From: Atriophallophorus winterbourni
Lineage: Eukaryota > Platyhelminthes > Trematoda > Plagiorchiida > Microphallidae
Direction of reading: 5' to 3'
Assembly (NCBI GenBank): GCA_013407085.1
Contig: JACCGJ010002778.1
Span: 1-64,000, forward strand
DNA: 64,000 nucleotides
Under the pieces are notes generated by a model. It was not told the origin of the DNA and did not search any database. It saw nothing but the letters and a program-made list of their open reading frames with translations. The stretch's first letter is position 1. Each line of letters opens with the position of its first letter. A program made the translations under genes and the position numbers. Positions 1 through 12,420 of the stretch are shown here, one piece after another.

Positions 1-3000
1 ATTCAGTCAGTTTGTCGAAATTCTAAGACATGTTATGTGCATAGTAATAATACAAAAGTCGTCAATGTTGAAAATCAAATCAGCTCACTATCATTATCAG
101 TGTCACCATACACAGTGTCTCATATTCGTAAACGTATATTCAGTAGTTATGGTTCCAAAGAATTTATACTTGATACAGGAAGTGTGGAATCATTTATTTC
201 ATTGAATGACTTGAAACATTTTGCCCCTGATGCTCAAATTCATCCATCTGATATTTCGATTCACGGCGTTACAGGACATTCTGTACCTGTTGTCGGAGTT
301 TGCTCTATTCCAGTCAGATATGGTTCTGCCAAACCAGTTGAGTGTTCATTCATTGTCACGAAATCTAGTCCACCAATCCTCGGATTAAAATCGCTGGAGT
401 TACTCAATATTGACTTTTCATTTTTGTCTACAACTTCATTATCAAAAATTGACTCTCATGCAATGAAAGATTTAATTCGTCAGTGTGCATCGCATTCCGG
501 TGGCATGAACATAAAACCTGTTCATTTAGAAATAACTGGTGATCCTATATTTATGAAACGTCGCCTGATTGCATATGGTTTAAGGGAACCTGTTCGAAAA
601 GTGATTAATTCTTTGTGTGAACGTGGGATTCTTGTTCCAGTGGCAGCCTCCAAGTGGGCCACACCAATAGTTACACCTCTGAAAAGAGATGGACAAACGC
701 CCCGTGTTTGTGGAGATTACAGAGTGACACTGAACCCTCGATTAATGAAACGAAGTTGTACAACTGAAGAACCCGAAGATATATTATCTCGTTTACATGG
801 TTCATGTGTTTTCTCTAAAATCGATCTGAAGGATGCTTACCTACAGATACCACTTGATGAAGCATCAAGTGAAGCTACAACCATTAACACGCCTTTTGGA
901 TTGTATCGTTACAAGTTTCTTCCGTTTGGCTTATCTGTTTCACCAGCTGTATTTCAAGATGTAATGAACAATATTGTCGATGGTCTTGCTGGTGTCGAAG
1001 TCTATCAAGACGATATTATTATTCATGCACCCGATAATCGTCTTCACGATCAACGTTTATTAGCTTTACTCTCTCGTTTCAAACACTATAACGTGAAATT
1101 AAATTCGGATAAATGCATCATTTCTGTTGATGAGTTTGATTGTCTCGGATACGGTGTATCGTCTAATGGACTAAGGCCAGACCAGAATCGTCTTAAACCT
1201 CTAGTTGAAATGAAATCGCCAAATTCTTTTAGTGAACTTCGATCGGTAATGGGAGTGCTACAATATTATTCTAAATTCATCCCGAATTTTGCAACAGTTG
1301 CCAATTCATTGTTTACATTACTGAATGCTACAACATTCAAGTGGACTTCTGAACATGAAAAGACACTTCGGGATATTTTATCCATATTACAATCCAGTGC
1401 TGTACTCGAACCGTTTACACCAAATTTGCGTTCTGTTTTAATCACGGATGCTTCTCCTTATGGAATAGGTGCTGTTTTAGAGCAAAATGGCCATCCGGTA
1501 TTGTGTATTTCACGTCGACTAAGTGAAGCTGAACAAAGTTATGCTCAGACTCATCGAGAAGCGCTTGCTGTTTACTGGGCTGTCATGCGCTTACACAAAT
1601 ATTTATTTGGTCACGAATTCACTATAGTAACTGATCATGAAGCACTGAAATTTATTTACAATCCGACATCTTCATTGGCAAAATCTACTGCAGCAATGGT
1701 TTAGCGATGGAGCATAGCACTTGGTGCATATAATTACACCATTGAACATCGCAGTGCAAAACAAATTCCGCATGTAGATTACTTATCCCGCAATGCTGTG
1801 ACATATGAAAAGACTGACAGTACCGACTGCTTGTTGATTCAACCACTGTGTGTATCCCGTTCAGATTTACGATTTGAGACAAAGAAATATTTTGGTCCGA
1901 TAATGGCTTCAGTTAAACGAGGTTGGTCAGCCACATCCAAGAAAAAATATCCAGCTTACTATCAGCGTCGTGATGAATTATGTGTAACACCTGAAGGTCT
2001 GTTGTGTGTCAATGATCGTATTGTTATTCCTCCCTCACTTCGCAAGCAAATACTTGATGATTTGCATTCGGGACACTTAGGTATTGAAAAAATGAAATCG
2101 TTGGCCAGACAATTATGCTGGTGGCCTGAGATTGATACTGATATCCGCAGAACTGCTTCTTCATGCCATTCCTGTAAGCACAAATTATTCTATCAGCCAT
2201 CAAAATGGACTCCATGGCCATTAGCCTGTGAAGCCTGGCAACGTATTCATATGGATTACTGCGGACCATTTCTGAAGAAATACTATGCTCTTGTGATTAT
2301 CGATTCGTATTCAAAATGGCCAGAAGTTTTCCTTACTACTAAACCCAATTCTGATTTCACAATACTTGCATTACGAAAGGTTTTCAGCCGCGAAGGTGTT
2401 CCTATATCTGTTGTGAGTGATAATGGAAGCCATTTCTCTGCTTCATGTGTTACTCAGTGGCTACATTCACTTGGTTGCCGACATTTGTTTACTGCACCCA
2501 GACATCCACAATCGAATGGATTAGCCGAAAACTTTGTAGCTACGCTAAAACGTGCAATTTCCTCTTGTTCTCCAACAACATTTAATGAACTTGATCGTTG
2601 TATTGACAATTTCTTGCTTCAATATCGCGATCGTAAACATTCAACTACTGGAAATACACCATCCATGTTATCGAAATCTCGATCCTTGAGATCGAACCTG
2701 CTGGAACTTGGATCAGCCGAAGTATCATACTATCGTGGAAATGATTATCGTCCAAGTACTGGTATTGTATTAAACAAGATCGGAAGAAATATGGTAAAAT
2801 ACTTGATCTGGAAGACCGAACCGTGCACAATCGTCATGCAGATCAAATCTTCTACCAAGATTCAGGTCAGTTGCGTTCTGATACTGGTTGCGTTAGCAAT
2901 CATAACACAACACCTCCAGATTCTTCCGAGAATACTGAATCAAGTGAACCTGTCAGAAGATCTGAAAGACTGAGGAAAAAACCTATTCAAGATTACAAAA

Positions 3001-3215
3001 ATCCGAGGACAATTAGGAGCTGCGGTGGTTGTGATGATTGTTTGAATAACAATCAATGCTAATCGATGATTCTGTAATTCATATTCTCGTTGTTAGTTAC
3101 ATTAATTAATACACGCTGTGTGATTCAAGTGAGTGTGGTTATTCTCAATTCAATTCCTGGGTTGGTTGATTCACTCAATTCAATACAATTCAATTCATCA
3201 CAGTTAGTCAGACAG
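1..3215 (+). mobile_element. Gypsy-type LTR retrotransposon, 5' end outside window
   Basis: The pol order protease, reverse transcriptase, RNase H, integrase is that of Ty3/Gypsy elements. The gag region and 5' LTR lie beyond the left edge. After the coding part, 3066-3215 is AT-rich and non-coding, with a run of short ATTCAATTC-like words, and probably holds part of the 3' LTR; with no second LTR I cannot set its ends. The element stops where a minus-strand LINE fragment begins near 3216-3223. A related gag piece lies at about 62.2-62.8 kb, but whether it is the same family cannot be shown here. Confidence 0.85.
37..3062 (+). pseudogene. Gypsy pol polyprotein (protease-RT-RNase H-integrase), two breaks
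   Basis: Reading from 37, an aspartic protease motif DTGS is at residues 46-49, with the later ILGL strand at about 114-117. The reverse transcriptase has its SKIDLKDAY region near 260-268 and a catalytic YQDD at 323-326. RNase H begins near ITDAS (about residue 468). An in-frame TAG stands at 1702-1704, and the same frame then continues to the integrase with HSGHLG and CHSC of the zinc-binding module (about 2065-2180), a DNGSHF acidic motif near 2427 and a HPQSNG block near 2505. Near 2795-2805 the frame changes, and a basic C-terminal tail ends at 3062. One stop and one frameshift in about 3 kb mean a fairly young copy that is probably inactive. The start at 37 is only the first Met after the window edge. 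Confidence 0.85.
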
Positions 3216-3780
3216 TCAGTCTACCCTTAAGATATCCATGCTGAGATACACTCAACAGAGAATGCCGACAAAGATGCTGACAGATTTTATCACGCAGCAG
3301 TTTTTCCATTACTTTCGAGACGGTGCTGGTCAGGCTGACCGGTCTATAGTTACCAACAGTTGACCTGCAACCGCTTTTGTGTATTGGCACGACTATGGCT
3401 TCCCTCCACTTACTGGGAACAACTCCTAGTTGCAGGCATGAATTAAAGAGCTGGCAAAATGGTTCGGCAAGCACTGAGGCAAGATTTTTAAGCATAACTG
3501 AGTAGATGCCGTCCGGTCCCTCAGATTTGTTGACCCGAACTTGGATAAGTGCGTCAAACACCTCAGCCTCATTGAAGGACAACTCATCTAATACATGGAC
3601 CCCGGGTGTCAGGTTAAGCAGGCCTGACGTTGCGTTTGAAGAATTATCCCGTCGTTGAACGCTACTGAAAAACCCTGAGAAGGCAATCGCCTTAGACAGG
3701 TCGGTATCGGCAACTTTTCCGTCCTCCAGTTTCAAATCCCCTATGTTTTCCCTAGTTTTTCCTTTTGACTGTGTGAGGTC
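3216..3780 (-). mobile_element. CR1-like LINE fragment, N-terminal part of RT
   Basis: A minus-strand frame (3208-3735) reads through the start of a non-LTR reverse transcriptase: an EGPDGIY block, a WREAIVVPIHK block and NYRPVSLTS, ending at a QHGYLKGR block. It closely resembles the corresponding part of the plus-strand element at 4.1-6.7 kb (NYRPVSLTSIVSKV, QHGFLKGR), so both belong to one family. Homology stops at about 3216-3223, where the Gypsy tail begins. There is no catalytic aspartate region, so the piece is dead. Confidence 0.8.
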
Positions 3781-4090
3781 GAGTCTGAATTGTTCAGTTT
3801 AGTTTGCACAAGACAGTATGTGGCTAACGAGCCAATCGAGCGTCCAGAATTTCTTTCGGTGGAAAGCTGCAGAGAAGCAACCACCACTGCCAAAGCGTTT
3901 TTTCTTATTGTGATTTGGATATCCTCGACGATCGCGCCGCCAAGGGATAAGCCAATCGAGCGTCTAGACTTTCCGTCTGTGGAAAGCTTCAAAGGAGCGC
4001 CCAACACTGCCAAAGTTGGTTCATTTTCCTCTGGTATTCTCGTCGTATGCGAAGGTACGTCCGATGTTTTCCAAGCCGTCCTTTGGTCCC
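3781..4090 (+). repeat. Tandem ~120 bp monomers related to 6.8-7.27 kb array
   Basis: Two similar blocks of about 75 bases start near 3826 and 3946; both contain 'gccaatcgagcgtc' followed by 'gtggaaagc' and end in 'actgccaaag'. The reverse complement of the first block recurs at about 7028-7120. The array lies between two LINE pieces of opposite orientation. Confidence 0.6.
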
Positions 4091-4109
4091 AGAATTTGTA
4101 GCTGCGACT

Positions 4110-6750
4110 GAGAGTATGGTCTACACAATACGGGTTCAGGGTTATCACTCGCTATTGAAAATTTCCAAGTTGTTACTAGTGTCCTGACTTGCTACAAGTC
4201 AGCACTGGCGATTGCTTGTGTTTACGTCACGCCCTGTGAAACCCTGCGAGAAATTAGTCAACTGCTTGAGATGCTTGACGGGTTGTTTCAATCAGCCCCA
4301 AGCGTACTCATTCTAGGTGATTTTAATCTCCCAGATATAGACTGGTCAGCTCCCTCAGGGGTACTCACTGAGCAATCCGCATCTTTTCTCGATTGGATCC
4401 ACTATCATGGATTAAATCAGCACGTGAACAAACCCACTAGGTTCCGCGATGGATGCACTCCATCCACTCTTGACTTGATGCTGTCGTCTCAGCTAGAAGC
4501 TGTCAAGAATGTCAAGTTCCTACCCCCTCTTGGCAAAAGCGACCACGTAATGTTAGGCTTCGAAGCGCTGTTGCGTTTTCACAAACCTCTTGCGCGCCCT
4601 TGACGTAATTTTAGGCGTGTTGACTGGGGCCTACTTTCACAGTCATCAAAATCTTACTTTCTGTTCTCGAGTGATTCTAGTGTAACTGAAAACTGGGACA
4701 GAATTTGCAGATTTCTTAACGGGCTACAAGACCTGTATGCTCCACTGCAATGCGTGAATAAGCACCAGCGGCCACCCTGGTGGTCTCCCAGCGTTCGTCG
4801 TTCTATTCGTAAACGTGATCGCTTATGGAGGCAATATAGGTTATCGCTCACCTCTGGTTCGTGGGTCCGTTACAGAACCGCCCGAAACGCTTGTGTCAAA
4901 ATGCAGCGTGTGCTCAAACAGAAGTTTGAGTTATCCTTAGCCAGGGATGCTAAATCCAACCCGAAAAGGTTTTACAGTTACGCGCAATCTAAAAGAAAAA
5001 CTAGGGTAAACATCGGTGACTTAAAACTGGAGGATGGACAAGTAGCTACTAGTGACCTAGCTAAGGCGGCAGCCTTCTCAAAGTTTTTCATTAGCGTTCA
5101 GCGTAGGGATAATTCTTTACTCACACCGCCTGAGTTGCTTAACTTTCCATCTGGTGTCCCTGCACTAGATGATTTGTCCTTTAATGAGGCGGAGGTGTAT
5201 GGATCTCTTATTCATGTTCGTGCTAACAAGGCTGAGGGTCCGGATCACATCCACTCAATTATGTTGAGGAATCTCGCCCCAGTGCTTGCAGAACCACTAT
5301 GTGAGCTCTTCAATTCATGTTTGCACTCGGCAATGGTTCCTCGTGAGTGGAAAGAAGCCATAGTAGTACCAATACACAAAGGTGGTTGCAGGTCGATTCT
5401 TGGTAACTATAGACCAGTCAGCCTGACCAGCATCGTCTCGAAAGTATTGGAAAGACTTATACGCGACAAAATCTGCCAGCATATCTGCCAGCATTCTCTA
5501 CTTAGTGTAGCTCAACATGGATTCCTGAAAGGGAGGTCTTGTTTGACTAACCTCTTGAGTTTCCTCAATATTGCTACGAAAAGGTTGGATGAAGGGAAGC
5601 CGGTCGAAGCGCTCTACCTAGATTTTAGCAAGGCTTTCGATTCCGTCAGCCACCGATTTCTAGAAACTAAGCAGGCAGCAAAAGGCATACGGGGTAGTTT
5701 ACTTGCTTGGATAAAATCATTCCTGACAGGTAGGACCTTTAGAGTGCGAGTAGAATCTACGCTGTCGACCCAAACGGAGGTGATAAGTGGGGTGCCTCAG
5801 GGGTCTGTGCTAGGTCCGCTGCTCTTTCTGATTTTTATCGATGACTTGTCGCCTATCTTGGAGTGCCCGTGCTTCATTTTTGCGGATGACGTGAAGTTCA
5901 TTGGTTCAACGAATGAAGATACTCTGTTGCACGACCTCGCGCGGGTCATTGACTGGTCCATACTTTGGGACCTCCCACTGAACCTCAATAAGTGCCAACT
6001 CTTGTCTGCTCTGGTCGACAAGATCACAGTCCAGGTGTCAGGTACTCCTATTAGCGTTGATGCCACACAGCGGGTTAAGGACTTGGGTGTTCTAGTTAGA
6101 GCTGACTTCAAATGGGAGGACCAATGCGCTGTTGCAGCGCAACGTGCACGCAATGTGCTCTTTCGGTTGAAGTCGGTGCTTTCCAGCAGAAGTCCCGACG
6201 TGTTCCTGCCACTTTACAAGGCGTTAGTCAGGCCGCATTTGGAATATTGTGTCCAGGCGTGGTGTCCTCACTACCAGAAGGATATCATTCGACTTGAAAG
6301 CGTCCAGCGACTAGCAACACGCATGATTGAGGGTCAGCGTGGGAAAAGTTATGCTGATCGCCTTTGGGCTCTGGGTCTTTTCTCTCTTAAGCGTCGTCGT
6401 TTGAGAGGTGATTTGATTGAAACCTTTAAGATCTTAAAGGGCTTAAGCGGCGTTAATCCAGATGACATCTTTACCTTAAGTCCTAAGCTGGGCACTCGCG
6501 GACACGCACTCAAGCTCGCTAAGGAACGATGTCGACTAGATTCTAGGAAAAACTTTTTCAGCTTCAGGGTGGTCAACTTCTGGAACAAGCTCCCTGAAGA
6601 ACTTATCTCCTGTAGTTCCGTCTCAACTTTCAAGCAGGGTTTAGACCGTGACTGGGGTAAGTTATTCTCTGATTACATCCCATGATTACCATGCTTAGGT
6701 TGTCCTCCATTTTGCTCGCTATTCACTGTAGCAATTTTAGAGCATCTTCC
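4110..6750 (+). mobile_element. CR1-like LINE, 5' truncated, nearly open ORF2
   Basis: The copy starts inside the endonuclease domain and runs through the reverse transcriptase to its normal C-terminal end at 6685, with some 3' untranslated sequence after it. This is the best-preserved LINE in the window. 5' truncation is the usual outcome of target-primed reverse transcription. It is followed directly by the tandem monomers at 6.79-7.27 kb. Confidence 0.85.
4169..6685 (+). pseudogene. CR1-like ORF2 (endonuclease C-terminal part + reverse transcriptase), one stop
   Basis: The first part (to 4603) is the C-terminal half of an AP-type endonuclease/exonuclease/phosphatase domain: GDFNLPDIDW near 4314, NKPTRF and STLDLML later, and the SDH active-site motif near 4538. 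A single in-frame TGA at 4601-4603 interrupts it; the frame continues and is open again from 4754 to 6685 (643 codons). RT landmarks in order are NYRPVSLTS (about 5405), LDFSKAFDSVSH (about 5618), SGVPQGSVLGP (about 5785) and the catalytic FADD (about 5878). The thumb and C-terminal region has the usual LEYCVQAW and LESVQRLATRM blocks. Apart from the TGA and the missing N-terminus I see no lesion. Confidence 0.85.
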
Positions 6751-6789
6751 TATTCTTGATTCTCCATCAGCTGACCTCTCACCGTGCTG

Positions 6790-7270
6790 GTGAGGAGAAA
6801 CTGCCTTTTCTTTTTTCCAGCATCGATTATTGCGCGTTGCTGTCCTACTACTATCCTACTACTACAGCGCCTGGCACCGCGATCATCAGAGATTGCAAAC
6901 AGAGAAGAAAGAAAATTACCTTTTGGCAGTGCATCGATTATAGCGCGGTGCTCCTCCAACTACATTCTCCTAGTCCTACGACCATCAGAGGTTCCACACG
7001 GAGAAAAAGGATTGACCCTTTGGCAGTGGTGGGCGCTTCTCCGCAGCATTCCACCGAAAGAAATTCTGGACGCTCGATTGGCTTGTCAGCCACATACTGT
7101 CCTGTGCAAACTGAACTGAACTGAGGAGAAACTGCCTTTTCTTTTTTCCAGCATCGATTATTGCGCGTTGCTGTCTTACTACTATCTGGTACATTGCCTG
7201 GCACCGCGATCATCAGAGATTGCAAACGGAGAAAAAAGAAAATTAACTTTTGGCAGTGCATCAATTGAAC
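6790..7270 (+). repeat. Tandem array of ~100-110 bp monomers
   Basis: Units starting with 'catcgatta' and ending with 'ttggcagtg' begin near 6822, 6931, 7151 and (cut short) 7258, with a divergent unit at 7028-7150. A larger period of 333 bases is also visible: the block starting 'gaggagaaactgcc' recurs at about 6792 and 7125. The array separates the 3' end of one CR1-like LINE from the 3' piece of another. Confidence 0.65.
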
Positions 7271-7795
7271 AGTCGATGGTATTTCCTACCTCTTGGCATA
7301 TGCCGTGTCTGGAACGCTCTCCCGCCGTAGGTGCAGAGTCACTGTCCTCGTTTAAGCAACGCCTAGACAATCACCTATGGCAATCAACTGTCTGGTGACT
7401 TTCTTTTATCTTTCGCCATTCCATTATACTTACATACCACTCACATAGCCATAAACGACCAACACTTTTTCCAGTCTTTTCTCCCCAGCTTACAAGCATC
7501 AACGTTGCTCACGCCAAAGCAACCGTCCGCAAGTCCGTCATGCACTGGAGGACGTGGTGGGAAAGTGTCTTGGGCTGACACTTCTCCCTATAAAAAGCCA
7601 CAAATGTCCAATCAAGGTGTATGCTATACGCGAACATGGTCCGCTATAAGGCCTATTTGCCTCCGGTTTTCTCTCATCATGTATGCTTTTAGCACGCTTT
7701 GTGCGACCCTCAGTACACACCACCCAGTGGTTTCTTACAAGCTATCAGCTTTTATTACCACAATAAAACTATTGACTATTGACTCCGAGTTATAC
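7270..7795 (+). mobile_element. CR1-like LINE 3' end, plus-strand copy
   Basis: It contains the last codons of a CR1-like ORF2 (a WNALP-like end followed by the FKQRLD block at about 7350, stop near 7396) and the 3' untranslated region, ending in 'ttattaccacaataaaac' and 'ttgactattgactc'. The minus-strand copy at 7985-8480 carries the same sequence in reverse, so the two 3' ends face each other across about 190 bases. Confidence 0.75.
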
Positions 7796-7984
7796 GTCAA
7801 TTAGTATCAGTATCAGATTTCGTTAATCGACCGAGTCAAAACGAGGGCCCAGATTTTCCCGGAAGTGTGCTTGAAACTCGCCACTACCGGGATTGTTTTC
7901 TATGAAGCACAGGCTTGTGTACCTGTGAATGGAAAATGCTGCATCGGCTCTACGAATTTGTGTAAGCTTGTTCACATGTTTATA

Positions 7985-9879
7985 CAATAGTCAATAGTTT
8001 TATTGTGGTAATAAAAGCTGATAGCTTGTAAGAATCCACTGGGTGGTGTGTATGGAGGGTCGCACAAAGTGTGCTAAAAAGCATACATGATGAGTAAAAA
8101 ATCGGAGGCAAATAGGCATTTTAGCGGGCCATGTTGGCGTATAGCATACACCTTGATAGGACATTTCTGGCTTTTTATAGGAGAAATGTCAGCCCAAGAC
8201 ACATTACCACCACGTCCTCCAGTTCATGACGGACTTGCAGACGGTTGATTCGGCGTGAGTAACGTTGATCCTTGTAAACTGGGTAGAAAAGACTGGAAAA
8301 AGTGTTAGTTGTATGTAAGTATAGTGGGGTAAATCGGAATGGCGAAAGATAAACGAAAGTCACTTGAAACTTGATTGCCATAGGCGTTTGTCTAGGCGTC
8401 GCTTAAACGAGGACAGTGACTCTGCACCTACGGCAGAAGAGCGTTCCAGACGCGGCATATGCGAAGGGGCAGGAAATACCTTCGACTGTTCCATTGGCTG
8501 TTCTGATGAGCAATCTTGAGAGGTATCAGGAACTTGCAAGGGTGCTGATTCTCCGTAAGAATGCGAAACGTCGAAAGCAAATCTCCACGGAGGAGTCGGT
8601 AGCGGATTGAGAAGAGGCCGCTATACTGCAGCCGTTCTTCGTAGGACATGTTTTGAAGGCCGTTGATAAGCTTTGTTGCTCGCCGTTGTGGCTGTTCGAG
8701 GGCGTTCATGTCTTGTTGGAGCCACGGATGCCACGCACTGACTGCATATTCGAGCGGGGGCCGATGTAAGTGGACAGTAGCTTTGGGAAGAGTCGTCGGT
8801 CAAAGCGTCTGAAAAGTCACCTCAGAAGACCAAAGTCGCCTCAGAATAGAAGCGTCTGAAAAGTCGCATCAGAAGACCTCTTTGCAGTTCTTGCAGCCTT
8901 GTCGCACTGGCTGGAGCAGCCCAAGTCCGGCTGTACGATGACACCGAGATCGCTTACCTGGTCCACATGGTGCAAAAGTTCGTCCCCCAAGTGATAAGGT
9001 TAACGAACAGTGTCGAATGGTCAGAATGTGGCATTTTGTTGTGTTCTAATGACCACTGGTAGAGGCAGTCGAGTTCACGTTGCAAAAGTTGATGATCTTC
9101 GAAGCTAGATATACGACGTCAAACCTTGAGGTTATCCGCGAAGAGTAAAAATGAGCCTGATAAGATCACGCTTATATCATTGATGAATATACGGAAGAAA
9201 GTGGGTCCGAGTACGGATCCTTGCTGAACTCCACTGGTCACCGGGAAACAGTCTGAATAGACGTCTTTGACGCGCACACACGAGGTGCGATCTTGCAGAA
9301 ATCGGCTGATCCACGTCAACAAGGGGTCGTCGATTCCACAGTGACGTAGCTTTTGAATGAGAATAAGGTGATCAACTTTATCAAAGGCTTTCGAAAAATC
9401 CAGTCCACTCCAACCCGGCAGTCCACAGCTTTTGTCCAATCGTCCCTGGCCAACAGGAGGTTGTATTGGCAGAAGTTCCTTGGCCCGAAACCATGATGTT
9501 CATGAGCAAGGATGTGATTTTCTTCAAGGTGGCGTGTGATGGTGTCAGCTATAATACTTTCCATGACCTTTGATATCACAGACAGCAAGGTCACCGGGCG
9601 GGAATTAGCTGGTAAGGTGCGGTCGCCTCCTTTAAAGACCGGAGTGATCAAGCCTTGTTTCCAAGTTTGTGGGACTTCGGCTGAGTCGAGTGAACACTGG
9701 AAATAGAGCGCCAGATCGTTTGAGATATATGCTGCGACTGCATTCAAAGCTTTTGGGTGTATGTGATCTATACCCGGGGAGCTATTCTGTCGCAGGTGGA
9801 TCAATTTGTGGTAGACGGCGTCGCGACTGAAGATGATTGAGCTCAATGAAGGCACCGGAGACACTGGTGCAAGTATGTC
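7985..9879 (-). mobile_element. CR1-like LINE copy, RT and 3' UTR segment (3' half of split element)
   Basis: This is the 3' half of a CR1-like element whose 5' half continues at 12421, beyond an RTE insertion. From 9879 downwards it encodes the RT, then the C-terminal region (8428-8709) and a 3' untranslated region that ends near 7985 with AATAAA-containing sequence. The 5-base word ATGTC is present at both edges of the RTE insert (9875-9879 and 12416-12420), and removing the insert restores an open frame across the junction. Confidence 0.8.
8428..9879 (-). pseudogene. CR1-like reverse transcriptase, broken
   Basis: Minus-strand blocks in order are SSPGIDHIHPKAL (about 9775), WKQGLITPVFKGGDR (about 9650), LDFSKAFDKVDH (about 9400), SGVQQGSVLGPTFF (about 9235) and FADNLKV (about 9130), where the second catalytic aspartate of FADD is replaced by Asn. 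After a frame break the C-terminal PQRRATKLINGLQ and YRLLRGDLLSTFRIL blocks follow at 8428-8700, ending in WNALP. A frameshift lies near 9440. The changed active site and frameshifts make it non-functional. Confidence 0.8.
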
Positions 9880-12420
9880 TACGGAAAATAAAAGTAAAAA
9901 TGACAGATGCCGTGCCCTCACGCTCTCTGCTCTCAAGCTCTTTGCTCTCTGCTCAAAATGCTTTACATGATCTCACACTGCATTCAAACATTTTTAATAA
10001 CTGTTTTCCGTTTTGTGGTTCTTTGGTTAGCCCTGACAGAAGTGCAGCTTGTTCATCGAGGTTTCCGAATTCAGCCACTTCGAATATTTTGCCTGCTTCG
10101 AATGCCTCCAGGGCGTTCTTCCGCCCACGCGTACCATTCAAATTAGCGGCGTTTAATGTACGGACTTTAGCTAGCATCGGACAGCAAGCAGCCTTGGCTC
10201 GCACGCTTGATAGCCTCGACGTCGATGTGTGCTGTTTGTCGGAGACACGCATACATAACTCTAGCTCAGTTACACGATTGCCTAACCCTTCGAACTTACG
10301 TAAGTCACACTATCTACGTTTGTCCACTGATGACGATGCCATGGTATCTGGTCAAGCTGGTGTCGGAATCGTCTTGAGTGAGCGAGCTGAGGTCACACTG
10401 TTAGACTGGATCCCAGTCGACAGTCGCCCTTGTGTAGTAAGACTACAGGGTTCGTGCAAAAAAGGCCGATTTCGCAACCAATCCCGCGACCTGTTTGTGG
10501 TTGCTGCCTATGCACCGACTAATTGTAGCTCTGAACTTGACAAGGATGAGTTTTATGGAAGATTACAAGAACTCATTAGACTTGCATCGAGGAGTGACAT
10601 CCTTGTCCTAGCTGGAGACATGAATGAACGTGTAGGCCGTCTATCTTTAAACGAGCATTTCGTGGGTGGACGGTTTGGTCTCGATTGTCATTGTAATGAC
10701 AACGGCGAAAGATTGCTTAACTTGTGCTCAGAGCACAGACTGTACCTTGCTAGCACTAACTTCCGCCATTCGAAGCGTCACTGTTCCACCTGGAGATCTC
10801 CATCGGCGGCCTTGTTCACGCAAATTGACCATATTGCTATCAGTTGCTCCTGGCGAGGGAGTGTGCAAGATTGCCGCTCCTACTGGGGCACCTGTCTAGA
10901 GTCCGATCATGCGTTAGTCTGTGCTAAGCTCTCGATGCGTTTTGGTGGGAAACGTAGAAATGTTGCAAGGCAGTTGAATGTTGCTAGGCTTAACGATCTC
11001 CCGGTTCTCCGAGGGTTTCAGGCCACTTTGAGTCTGCATCTGTCTACAGTTCCCCAAAATAGTATCGATGACCAATGGAGTGGGATTCAAACCTCCTTGG
11101 AAACAGCCGCGTTGGATAGTTGTGGGTTGACTTCCCGTGTAGCTCAGCACTGGGTTTCTGCGAATTCTCTCCAATTAATGGACCAAAGTCGGTTGCTTTC
11201 TGCTGATAGCATACATGATGCGTCACGAAGGCTTATTAAACGTAAACTGGTTGCCAGTTTGAGAACCGACAGGGAAAGTTGGTGGAGTTCTAAGGCTACG
11301 GAAATGGAATCTGCGGCAGCTTTAGGCAATTTCAGAAAATTGTTCCAACTCATCAGAACAACTGGAAGCGGGCGACCAGGCATCAGTGAGTTGATACGTG
11401 AAGCAGATGGTTTGCCAGTTTTTAACATGCACAGACGCATGGAGTGATGGGCAGAACATTTTGAAGCACAGTTTAACTGGCCTTATGCACCCACTGATTT
11501 GGAGAATACGGAACATTGTGCCCCATGGTCAATTTCTCTTGAGGCTCCGACTCAATCAGAGATTTACAGTGTAGTCCGGAGCCTTAAGCGCCATCGGGCA
11601 TCAGGTGCTGATGCTTTGCTTCCGTCATTGTTCAAAGATGGCGGTTTCGCTTTAGTTCGCGAACTTCAAGCGCTGTTCGCCAACATATGGGCTGAGGAAC
11701 GCGTTCCGATCCCTTGGAGAGAATCAGTAATTGCTCCGATTTTCAAAAAGGGACGGCGCGATTCCTGTGAAAATCATCGGGGTATCAGTCTCATTTCAGT
11801 AGCTCCTAAAATACTGGCGTCCATTCTGCTTCACCGATTGAGTACCAAACGGGAAGAGCAAATCCGTGAGGAGCAAACTGGGTTTCGTGCCGGCCGAGGG
11901 TGCATAGATCCAATTTTCACACTCCGTCAGTTACTGGAGCAACGCCACACTTTTCGTAAACCAACTATCGTGGTATTCCTTGACATCCGAGCGGCATTCG
12001 ATTCAATCGATCGTGAAAGTCTTTGGAACTGTCTACTGAGACATGGAGTGCCCGAGAAGTATGTTTGGATCTTGAAAACATTATATTGCCAAACTTCGGG
12101 CAGGGTTCGAGCGTACGGACAATTGTCGTCCTCGTTCAATATCTCCAGCGGGGTGCGGCAGGGCTGCCCTATCTCGCCGTTCCTTTTTAACTTCGCGATC
12201 GACGATGTCCTGAGAAAAGCTTTAGCTGGCCTTGTGGGCACAGGTGTTGAACTTCTGCCGGGTGAGCGAGCGACCGATCTAGAGTATGCCGATGACATCG
12301 CACTTCTGGGAGATGACCAACAAGCTCTGAACCGCCTGGCATGTGCTTTGCGCCTAACAAGTGTAAAACACCTAACAGGATTGGAGCGGCTCTCTTCCAA
12401 ACCTAACTGTGTGCGATGTC
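9880..12420 (+). mobile_element. RTE-like LINE inserted in CR1-like element, 3' truncated
   Basis: A 2,541 bp insert on the strand opposite to its host element. It contains an endonuclease and reverse transcriptase of the RTE type but stops shortly after the catalytic YADD, without the C-terminal part or a 3' UTR. The 5-base repeat ATGTC is at both edges. Loss of the 3' end, not the 5' end, is unusual for a LINE, which is copied from its 3' end. Confidence 0.8.
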
